Source: VBAT01 sp036520835 (lineage in GTDB: Bacteria > Bacteroidota > Bacteroidia > Chitinophagales > Chitinophagaceae). From it: 10,116 nucleotides of DNA. The notes beneath the pieces were generated by a model. That model did not search any database. It saw only the letters and a list, made by a program, of their open reading frames with translations, and was not told where the DNA came from. How positions within the stretch are numbered: position 1 is the stretch's first letter; each line of letters opens with the position of its first letter. Shown here piece by piece: positions 1 through 5,354 of the stretch. Location of the stretch: NCBI GenBank assembly GCA_036520835.1, contig DATDIX010000391.1, positions 1 to 10,116 on the forward strand, in the 5' to 3' direction. A program made the position numbers and the translations under genes.

Positions 1-719
1 CCGCCGCCATTACCCCGAAGATCATAAATGAGTTGTTGCAATCCCTGCTTCTGCAGATTTTCCAATGCCCGCATAAACTCGGCGTAACTGCTCCGGGTAA
101 ACTTATTCAGTTTGATATACCCGATCGTTTTATCGATCATAAAAGAGGCATCTACCGAAGGTACCGGGATAGTACCGCGGGTTACCGACACCAATTTTGA
201 CTGCTTATCCCTTAATATCTGTAAGACCACCTGGGAGCCACCCTGGCCACGGATCAGTTCTTTTATCCTGTCTGTTGACAGGTCTTTCGCCGAAATGGAA
301 GAGTCATTTACTTTTAATATTTTATCACCTATCAGCAACCCGGCTTTATCACTGGGGCCATCAGGTATCACATAAACAATGTTCACCGTATCAGAAAAAA
401 CATTGAACTCGACACCGATACCTTCAAAATTGCCGGCCAGGTCTTCATTAGCGGCTTTCAATTCCACCGGGGGAAAGTAAACAGAGTGAGGATCCAGTCT
501 GCTCAACATTTTCTCGATAGCACCGATCTCCAATGAATCTGAATTAACATCATCTACATAGTTCCTTTTGATCACTTCCAGGGCTTCCTGTAATGATGTT
601 TGCTTGTCTGTTTTGAAAAAATCAGTTCCGCCGCCGAGTCCGTAACCCAGGAACATCCCGACAATCATCACCACTGAAAAAATAAGCGGAAGCCAAACCT
701 GCAATTTTTTATTTGCCAT
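1..719 (-). CDS. S41 family C-terminal processing peptidase, N-terminal part (runs off the window)
   Basis: This is the first 239 codons of a tail-specific protease that would cleave exported proteins near their C-termini. The start is the ATG at 719-717 on the minus strand, followed at once by a short basic stretch (MANKK) and a hydrophobic segment at about residues 8-28, so it is probably an inner-membrane anchor with the enzyme in the periplasm. Residues 75-81 read LDPHSVY and 98-105 NFEGIGVE, both typical of the family. A PDZ domain spans about 95-180 and includes GPSDKAGLLIGDKILKVND. The S41 core starts near 190 with IGYIKLNKFT and reaches YDLRGNGG at the window edge. The catalytic Ser and Lys would lie beyond position 1 and cannot be checked. 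It is transcribed divergently from the kinase at 883. Family assignment is firm; the physiological substrate is unknown. Confidence 0.93.
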   Translation of the reverse strand, partial: MANKKLQVWLPLIFSVVMIVGMFLGYGLGGGTDFFKTDKQTSLQEALEVIKRNYVDDVNSDSLEIGAIEKMLSRLDPHSVYFPPVELKAANEDLAGNFEGIGVEFNVFSDTVNIVYVIPDGPSDKAGLLIGDKILKVNDSSISAKDLSTDRIKELIRGQGGSQVVLQILRDKQSKLVSVTRGTIPVPSVDASFMIDKTIGYIKLNKFTRSSYAEFMRALENLQKQGLQQLIYDLRGNGG

Positions 720-742
720 CTTTGATTTTAATGTAATTTGAC

Positions 743-750
743 GCAAAATA
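743..750 (-). promoter_or_regulatory. Possible -7 element of the S41 peptidase gene
   Basis: On the minus strand this reads TATTTTGC, close to the Bacteroidota -7 consensus TAnnTTTG and about 24 bases upstream of the peptidase start codon. No clear -33 TTG is seen at the usual distance, because that region is occupied by the heptamer array. Weak prediction. Confidence 0.35.
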
Positions 751-761
751 GCTAAAAGTTT

Positions 762-875
762 CTGGTTGCTGGTTGCTTGTCATTACTTGAGGTTCCCGGC
801 TACTCTTTCCGGCGATAAATAACTTATCTTTTAAACGCCATGTTTACCAGTAGCCAGTAACCAATAACCAGCAAC
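762..875. repeat. Inverted arrays of a degenerate heptamer (ACCAGTA-like)
   Basis: The gap between the divergent peptidase and kinase genes holds two short arrays. On the right, 846-873 is four consecutive heptamers: ACCAGTA, GCCAGTA, ACCAATA, ACCAGCA. On the left, 762-775 is two copies of CTGGTTG, the same unit in the opposite orientation. As a result GTTGCTGGTT (765-774) and AACCAGCAAC (866-875) form a perfect 10-bp inverted repeat around about 90 bases. The right array ends eight bases before the kinase start codon. A second small inverted pair, CATGTT (839-844) and AACATG (880-885), includes that start codon. I see no confident promoter for the kinase here; TATCTTTT at 825-832 is the nearest to a -7 element. 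Confidence 0.7.
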
Positions 876-882
876 GATCAAC

Positions 883-1725
883 ATGTCTTCTATAAAACTC
901 ATTGCCGATAGCGGTGCTACCAAAGCAGAATGGTGTCTCGTTAATAACGGGAAAACAAAAACTTACTTCACACAAGGTATCAGCCCTTATTTTTTAAATA
1001 CAGAGCAAATAAGCGATCTTCTATTAAAGGAACTCAAGCCAAAGCTTAAGAATGTCGGGATAGGTGAAGTGTTTTATTATGGAACTGGTTGTGCCAATCC
1101 TAATAACGCAAAACTGGTAAAAAAAGCTGTCCAAAAAGTTTTCCCGGACGCTACCGTAAATGTAAACCATGACCTGATGGCCGCAGCAAGAGCAGTTTGC
1201 GGCACTGAAAAGGGCATTGCCTGCATATTGGGCACCGGTTCTAATTCCTGCTATTATGATGGAAAGAAAATTGTAAAAAATAGTCCGGGTCTTGGTTATG
1301 TACTCGGCGACGAAGGAAGCGGCGCCTATCTTGGAAAAAGAGTATTACAATACTATTTGTATAATACATTTGATGAAGATCTCCGGTCAAGATTTGATGC
1401 GGCTTACGTCACCAATACAGTGGAAATATTGGAAAATGTTTATAAAAAGCCACTCCCAAATCGCTATCTTGCCGGCTTTGCTAAGTTCCTGGCAGACAAC
1501 CGGGGACATTATATGATTGAAAATATTATTGAAGACGGATTGAATGATTTTTTCTTCAGTCATTTGTGTAAATACCGGGAAATCTGGACCCTTCCGGTGA
1601 GTTTTGTGGGAAGTGTAGCATTTGGTTTTAAGGACGTATTAAAGGAACTTTGCAGCGCCTATGAATTTGAATTGGGCAAGGTCTTAAAGAATCCGATGAG
1701 TGGCCTGGTAGAATATCATAGTTGA
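883..1725 (+). CDS. BadF/BadG-type N-acetylglucosamine / N-acetylmuramate kinase
   Basis: A 280-residue sugar kinase of the ASKHA fold (BadF/BadG/BcrA/BcrD family), cytoplasmic, expected to phosphorylate an amino sugar at C6 with ATP. The first phosphate-binding motif is ADSGATK at 8-14. NHD at 95-97 gives a candidate catalytic base, D97. The second phosphate motif GTGSNS is at 117-122, the conserved GDEGSG loop at 142-147, and an adenosine-type VGSVAFGF at 242-249. The C-terminus PMSGLVEYH is as in this family. murQ follows after 39 bases on the same strand, so the substrate is likely MurNAc (or both MurNAc and GlcNAc), as for MurK enzymes, making MurNAc-6-phosphate for the etherase. A plain GlcNAc kinase or a related BadF ATPase cannot be excluded. 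The ATG at 883 lacks a Shine-Dalgarno sequence, which is normal in this phylum. Confidence 0.82.
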   Translation: MSSIKLIADSGATKAEWCLVNNGKTKTYFTQGISPYFLNTEQISDLLLKELKPKLKNVGIGEVFYYGTGCANPNNAKLVKKAVQKVFPDATVNVNHDLMAAARAVCGTEKGIACILGTGSNSCYYDGKKIVKNSPGLGYVLGDEGSGAYLGKRVLQYYLYNTFDEDLRSRFDAAYVTNTVEILENVYKKPLPNRYLAGFAKFLADNRGHYMIENIIEDGLNDFFFSHLCKYREIWTLPVSFVGSVAFGFKDVLKELCSAYEFELGKVLKNPMSGLVEYHS

Positions 1726-1764
1726 GGAGATTGTTTCATTTGGACGAATACAGAACGAACTAAT

Positions 1765-2580
1765 ATGGCATTTAAAAAAATTACGGAGCAGGCCAGTTCT
1801 TACCGCCACCTGGAAAAAATGACAATTGGGGAACTGCTGACTAATATCAATAAAGAGGACCAGGTAGTACCCGGCGCGGTAGCAAAGGCAATTCCACAGA
1901 TAGAAAAGCTAGTTGAAGTGATCAGCGATAAAATGCTGATGGGCGGCCGGTTATTCTATATTGGCGCCGGTACAAGTGGCAGGCTGGCGATAGTAGATTC
2001 CAGCGAATGCCCGCCTACCTATGGCGTTCCATATGGCCTTGTCATCGGGATCATCGCAGGTGGTGAAAAAGCCATTACCACCGCCGTAGAATTTGCAGAA
2101 GATGACAGGGAACAGGGATGGAAAGACCTGCAGTCATATAATGTTTCTGATAAAGATGTGGTGATCGGTATTGCTGCCAGCGGAACCACCCCTTATGTGA
2201 TAGGTGCGCTGGACGAATGCCGAAAAAGAGGGATCATTACAGGAAGCATCTCCTGTAATCCCGGCTCACCGGTAAGTGATGCAGCCGATTTTCCCATTGA
2301 AGTGATAGTAGGACCGGAGTTTGTGACGGGCAGCACAAGAATGAAGAGCGGAACTGCGCAGAAATTAGTGCTGAATATGATCTCAACTTCAGCGATGATC
2401 CAACTGGGCAGGGTAGAAGATAATAAGATGGTCAATATGCAGCTTACCAATGAAAAGCTGGTTGACCGGGGAGTAAAGATGCTGATGGAAAGATTGCATT
2501 TAAGCGACTATGAAAAAGCAAAAGAGTTGTTACTGAAATATGGCAGCGTAAAAAAAGCGGCAGAATCAACCATTAAATAA
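1765..2580 (+). CDS. murQ: N-acetylmuramic acid 6-phosphate etherase
   Basis: Cleaves the D-lactyl ether of MurNAc-6-phosphate to give GlcNAc-6-phosphate and D-lactate, in peptidoglycan recycling or salvage; cytoplasmic. It is a single SIS-fold protein of 271 residues. Strong matches to MurQ are GGRLFYIGAGTSGRL (60-74), DSSECPPTYG (78-87) with E81 in the place of the catalytic glutamate, and AVEFAEDDRE (107-116) with E112 in the place of the second acidic catalytic residue. ISCNPGSPVS is at 162-171, and the GCKR/MurQ signature is at 183-200 (GPEFVTGSTRMKSGTAQK). It is about 27 residues shorter than the 298-residue E. coli enzyme, missing the extreme C-terminal helix region while the catalytic part is complete. 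It probably forms an operon with the kinase upstream. No MurNAc transporter is in the window. Confidence 0.96.
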   Translation: MAFKKITEQASSYRHLEKMTIGELLTNINKEDQVVPGAVAKAIPQIEKLVEVISDKMLMGGRLFYIGAGTSGRLAIVDSSECPPTYGVPYGLVIGIIAGGEKAITTAVEFAEDDREQGWKDLQSYNVSDKDVVIGIAASGTTPYVIGALDECRKRGIITGSISCNPGSPVSDAADFPIEVIVGPEFVTGSTRMKSGTAQKLVLNMISTSAMIQLGRVEDNKMVNMQLTNEKLVDRGVKMLMERLHLSDYEKAKELLLKYGSVKKAAESTIK

Positions 2581-2581
2581 T

Positions 2582-2610
2582 TTTGATTGCGGCGTTTCTT
2601 CGCTATATTG
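2582..2610 (+). promoter_or_regulatory. Candidate promoter of the thr operon
   Basis: TTTG at 2582-2585 followed after 18 bases by TATATTG at 2604-2610 resembles the Bacteroidota -33 TTTG / -7 TAnnTTTG pair, with the -7 element one T short. Transcription would begin near 2615-2618, about 65 bases before the leader peptide start, leaving room for the whole attenuator in the transcript. It begins directly after the murQ stop codon. Read-through from murQ is also possible, because no terminator is seen between murQ and this site. Confidence 0.45.
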
Positions 2611-2682
2611 CAATGCAATTTAAAAGCAGTGTTAAATACTAACAGTCATAAGTTTTTCTCATCCATAGCAACGCCTGTTGCC

Positions 2683-2727
2683 ATGACTGCTGTTATCACT
2701 ACTACAACAATTATTACAACCCGTTAA
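2683..2727 (+). CDS. thrL: thr operon leader peptide, MTAVITTTTIITTR
   Basis: A 14-codon open frame with ATG at 2683 and TAA at 2725-2727, 100 bases before thrA. Seven residues are Thr (positions 2, 6-9, 12, 13) and three are Ile (5, 10, 11), so ten of fourteen codons sense these two amino acids. Thr codons are ACT three times, ACA three times, ACC once. E. coli ThrL has the same character, a run of Thr and Ile, and is also immediately upstream of a fused aspartokinase/homoserine dehydrogenase gene. The likeness is functional and probably convergent rather than proof of homology. Isoleucine is made from threonine, so sensing both is logical. There is no Shine-Dalgarno sequence, and the start codon lies in a potential stem. 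The peptide itself probably has no function after translation. Confidence 0.88.
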   Translation: MTAVITTTTIITTR

Positions 2728-2735
2728 GGGTTGTA
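2715..2735 (+). promoter_or_regulatory. Hairpin over the leader peptide stop codon (candidate pause/protector hairpin)
   Basis: TACAACCC (2715-2722) and GGGTTGTA (2728-2735) form a perfect 8-bp stem with a five-base loop GTTAA that contains most of the leader stop codon. The 5' arm carries the last two Thr codons. A ribosome stalled on the Thr run at 2698-2709 would cover or abut the 5' arm and prevent this hairpin, which fits the 1:2 stem of classical attenuators. Confidence 0.6.
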
Positions 2736-2762
2736 CTATTCCATACCATACTCTGGGCGCAT

Positions 2763-2807
2763 GCTGATAAAACGAAATGTCGTTATTGGATCAGCTTACT
2801 TATTTTT
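2763..2807 (+). terminator. Intrinsic terminator (attenuator) before thrA
   Basis: GCTGAT (2763-2768) pairs with ATCAGC (2790-2795). Inside it, AACGA (2771-2775) pairs with TCGTT (2780-2784) around a four-base loop AATG, with A-T pairs and a small bulge between the two helices. The stem is followed directly by a T-rich tract, TTACTTATTTTT (2796-2807). It lies inside the leader of thrA, so its use must be conditional; a constitutive terminator here would silence the operon. Confidence 0.75.
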
Positions 2808-2827
2808 AATCACTCAAATCAGGATAC

Positions 2828-5272
2828 ATGCAGGTTTTAAAATTCGGGGGCACATCGGTGGCCAATGCGGAGAATATCAATAAAGTGGTTTCGATCGTAA
2901 AAAGATCTGTTAAGAAAGACAAAACGGTTTTAGTTGTTTCAGCACTTGGAGGTATTACAGATGTATTGCTGAATGCGGCAGCATTTGCAGCAGAAGGTAA
3001 TGAAGCATACAAGGAACAACTAGCGGTGATGGAACAAAGACATTTGGATGCAGTAAAACAACTGATACCGGTGGCTAATCAAAGCCAGATGCTGAGTTTG
3101 GTTAAAACAGCCTGCAACGAGATAGAAGATATCTGTAACGGCATCTTCTTATTGGGAGAACTGACACCAAGATCAAAAGACCGCATCAGCAGCTATGGAG
3201 AATGGATCTCTTCACATATCATATCAGCAAAGTTCAAAGCAGAAGGTATTAATAATGCCTGGAAGGATGCCAGGGAGCTTATTGTTACAAACTCAAACTT
3301 CAGTGCAGCCGAAGTGGACTTTGCTGCTACCAATGAAAAAATAAAAGCGTTCTTTTCTTCTGTTTCCTCGTCCCTTTACGTGGTGCCGGGTTTTATCGCC
3401 GGTGATAAAAACGGGATCACTACTACGCTTGGACGAGGCGGTTCTGATTATACGGCTGCCATCATTGCTTCTGCCACAGATGCCAGTAACCTGGAGATAT
3501 GGACAGATGTAAGTGGTATGATGACGGCTGACCCGAGGCTGACCAGTAATGCCCGTATCATCCCGCATATCTCTTACCAGGAAGCAATGGAGCTTTCGCA
3601 TTTTGGGGCCAAAGTTATTTACCCGCCAACCATACAGCCGGTGATGAGCCAGAATATCCCGGTATGGGTGAAGAATACTTTTGCCCCCGAAGATGAAGGA
3701 ACATTGATAGAGTCTGTGGCAACAAAGAATGGAAATATCGTCCGGGGTATTTCGAGCATCAATAATATTGCTTTGTTAAGCCTGGAAGGAAGTGGTATGA
3801 TCGGTATTCCCGGGTTTTCCAAAAGATTGTTCGAGGCGTTAAGCAACGAAAAGATCAATGTGATCTTAATTACACAAAGTTCATCGGAGCATTCCATCTG
3901 TGTGGGTATTGATTCATCCATGTCGGAAAAAGCAAAACAGGCAGTGGATACAGCTTTCGCTAATGAGATCGCCCTGCAAAAAGTAGACCCATTGCAAATT
4001 GAAACGGACCTGTCCATTGTAGCGCTGGTAGGAGAGAATATGAAAAGCCACCCGGGTATCAGCGGCCGGATGTTCAGCGCAATGGGGAAAAATGGTATCA
4101 ATATTAGGGCTATTGCACAGGGATCATCAGAGAAAAATATCTCCGCTGTTATTTCTACCCAGGATGTTCGCAAAGCGATCAACGTATTACATGAAGAGTT
4201 TTTTGAAACTACCTATAAACAAGTCAATCTTTTCATAGTTGGTACGGGGAATGTGGGAGCTAAATTGCTTGGCCAGTTAAAACAACAGGCAACGTTCTTA
4301 CAGGAACAAATGAAACTGCAGGTAAGGGTGGTTGGATTAAGCAACAGCCGGAAAATGGTCATTGACGAGGAAGGAATTGATATTTCCAAATGGAAAGAAA
4401 AGCTGGAACCTGCCCCGGCTGCCGATCTGCAAAAGTTGATGAACGAGATCATTTCGAGGAACCTGCGCAATTCTGTCTTTGTGGATATAACAGCCAATGA
4501 TAAAGTCGCTGCTATATATGATCAGTTGTTAAAGAAAAGCATTTCAGTAGTGGCTTGTAATAAAGTCGCCGCTTCATCCGCTTTTACTAATTATAAAAAG
4601 CTGAAAGATCTCGCCAGGGAATTTAATTGCCAGTTCTTATTTGAGACAAATGTGGGAGCCGGTTTGCCGGTGATCGCTACGCTTAATGACCTGATGCGCA
4701 GTGGTGACAGGGTGCACCGCATACAGGCGGTATTAAGTGGTACGCTCAATTTTGTTTTTAATAATTATGACGGCACTAAAAAATTTGCGGAAGTGGTAAA
4801 GCAGGCGCAGGACGAAGGCTATACAGAACCCGATCCGCGCCTTGATCTTAGTGGCACTGATGTTATGCGCAAGATCATGATCCTTGCCCGTGAAGCAGGA
4901 GAGAAAATTGAGATGGATGATATTGCCAACAATTCATTCATGCCTGCCTCCTGTATGAAAGGAAGCGTGGAAGATTTTTATAAAGAAATGGGAAAGGAAG
5001 AAGCGCATTTCAAAAAATTATATGAGAAAGCCAATGGTGAAGGAACAAAGCTGAAGTTTGTTGCCTCATTTGACAATGGCAAAGCATCTGTAGGTTTGCA
5101 GCATATTGACCCCAAACATGATCTCTATCATTTATATGGTAAAGACAATGTGGTCTTGTTTTATACGGATCGTTACAAAGAGCAGCCGTTGGTGGTTAAA
5201 GGGGCAGGCGCCGGCGCTGAAGTAACGGCGAGTGGGGTATTTGCTGATATATTGAGAGCTACGGCCCCCTAA
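2828..5272 (+). CDS. thrA: Bifunctional aspartate kinase / homoserine dehydrogenase I
   Basis: An 814-residue fusion, close to the 820 of E. coli ThrA. It catalyses the first and third steps from aspartate to threonine: ATP-dependent phosphorylation of aspartate, and NAD(P)H reduction of aspartate semialdehyde to homoserine. The kinase domain (about 1-295) has KFGGTS at 5-10, TTLGRGGSDYTAA at 199-211 and FGAKVIYPPTIQP at 259-271. Two ACT regulatory domains follow at about 310-375 and 395-460, implying feedback by threonine. The dehydrogenase begins near 465 with the Rossmann motif GTGNVG (472-477), then CNKVAAS (577-583), ETNVGAGLP (606-614), and the family signature at 660-682 ending DLSGTDVMRK with D678 and K682. 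Expression is expected to be controlled by the leader attenuator. Oddly, the last codons and the stop (ATAP-stop) come from a palindromic repeat, and the usual C-terminal tail is short. thrB follows after 82 bases. Confidence 0.98.
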   Translation: MQVLKFGGTSVANAENINKVVSIVKRSVKKDKTVLVVSALGGITDVLLNAAAFAAEGNEAYKEQLAVMEQRHLDAVKQLIPVANQSQMLSLVKTACNEIEDICNGIFLLGELTPRSKDRISSYGEWISSHIISAKFKAEGINNAWKDARELIVTNSNFSAAEVDFAATNEKIKAFFSSVSSSLYVVPGFIAGDKNGITTTLGRGGSDYTAAIIASATDASNLEIWTDVSGMMTADPRLTSNARIIPHISYQEAMELSHFGAKVIYPPTIQPVMSQNIPVWVKNTFAPEDEGTLIESVATKNGNIVRGISSINNIALLSLEGSGMIGIPGFSKRLFEALSNEKINVILITQSSSEHSICVGIDSSMSEKAKQAVDTAFANEIALQKVDPLQIETDLSIVALVGENMKSHPGISGRMFSAMGKNGINIRAIAQGSSEKNISAVISTQDVRKAINVLHEEFFETTYKQVNLFIVGTGNVGAKLLGQLKQQATFLQEQMKLQVRVVGLSNSRKMVIDEEGIDISKWKEKLEPAPAADLQKLMNEIISRNLRNSVFVDITANDKVAAIYDQLLKKSISVVACNKVAASSAFTNYKKLKDLAREFNCQFLFETNVGAGLPVIATLNDLMRSGDRVHRIQAVLSGTLNFVFNNYDGTKKFAEVVKQAQDEGYTEPDPRLDLSGTDVMRKIMILAREAGEKIEMDDIANNSFMPASCMKGSVEDFYKEMGKEEAHFKKLYEKANGEGTKLKFVASFDNGKASVGLQHIDPKHDLYHLYGKDNVVLFYTDRYKEQPLVVKGAGAGAEVTASGVFADILRATAP

Positions 5273-5292
5273 ATCCCCCTGAGGGGGACTTT
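5263..5292 (+). repeat. G/C-rich palindromic repeat, copy A (overlaps thrA stop)
   Basis: The unit reads GGCCCCCTAAA, then TCCCCCTGAGGGGGA, then CTTT. TCCCCC (5274-5279) and GGGGGA (5283-5288) make a 6-bp stem with loop TGA. The thrA stop codon TAA is at 5270-5272, inside the repeat. There is no T tract after the stem, so I do not call it a terminator. Copy B, 105 bases on, is the same unit in reverse orientation; copy C after sdhC is a diverged unit in this orientation. Confidence 0.8.
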
Positions 5293-5304
5293 ACTCAATC
5301 ACTC

Positions 5305-5321
5305 AAATGATAATATCATTT
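5305..5321. repeat. 17-bp perfect palindrome upstream of thrB
   Basis: AAATGATA (5305-5312) and TATCATTT (5314-5321) are perfect reverse complements around one central A. It is 33 bases upstream of the thrB start codon in the thrA-thrB gap. It could be a weak A/T hairpin in the mRNA or a protein-binding site. An internal promoter with a matching -7 element was not found near it. Confidence 0.5.
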
Positions 5322-5354
5322 TATATAGAACATTTATAGAAGGAAATATTAGTA

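Larger units (their letters stand above)
2643..2807 (+). promoter_or_regulatory. Threonine/isoleucine attenuator of the thrABC operon
   Basis: The untranslated leader of thrA has the parts of a ribosome-mediated attenuator in order: an upstream structured element, a Thr/Ile-rich leader peptide (2683-2727), a hairpin over its stop codon (2715-2735), and an intrinsic terminator (2763-2807) ending 20 bases before thrA. In the upstream element, CAGTCAT (2643-2649) can pair with ATGACTG (2683-2689), which contains the leader start codon, around a small hairpin GCAAC-gcct-GTTGC (2668-2681). A possible antiterminator pairs AGCA (2667-2670) with TGCT (2762-2765) and CGCC (2672-2675) with GGCG (2756-2759), overlapping the 5' arm of the terminator. 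Expected behaviour: when charged tRNA-Thr or tRNA-Ile is scarce, the ribosome stalls and transcription continues into thrA. The elements are visible; the switching model is inference. Confidence 0.8.

Noticed and set aside
112..406. Plus-strand open frames of 87 and 69 codons
   Set aside because: They lie antisense to the clear S41 peptidase coding region, whose translation shows PDZ and protease motifs.
846..873. Heptamer array as a CRISPR
   Set aside because: Units are 7 bases with no spacers and no cas genes are near.
2693..2770. TTATCA (2693-2698) pairing with TGATAA (2765-2770) as the antiterminator
   Set aside because: A ribosome stalled on the Thr codons would cover the 5' partner, so this pairing would give the wrong regulatory sign.
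3619..4182. 187-codon minus-strand frame within thrA
   Set aside because: Antisense shadow of thrA; the thrA frame shows unbroken family motifs, and the antisense translation shows no recognisable domain.
5274..5292. Copy A hairpin as a thrA terminator
   Set aside because: The stem is G/C-rich but only followed by CTTTACTC, not a T tract, and thrB and thrC lie downstream in the same pathway.
2809..5308. 12-base match AATCACTCAAAT upstream of both thrA (2809) and thrB (5297) as a shared operator
   Set aside because: A few chance 12-base matches are expected in 10 kb, the word is low in complexity, and no dyad symmetry is present.
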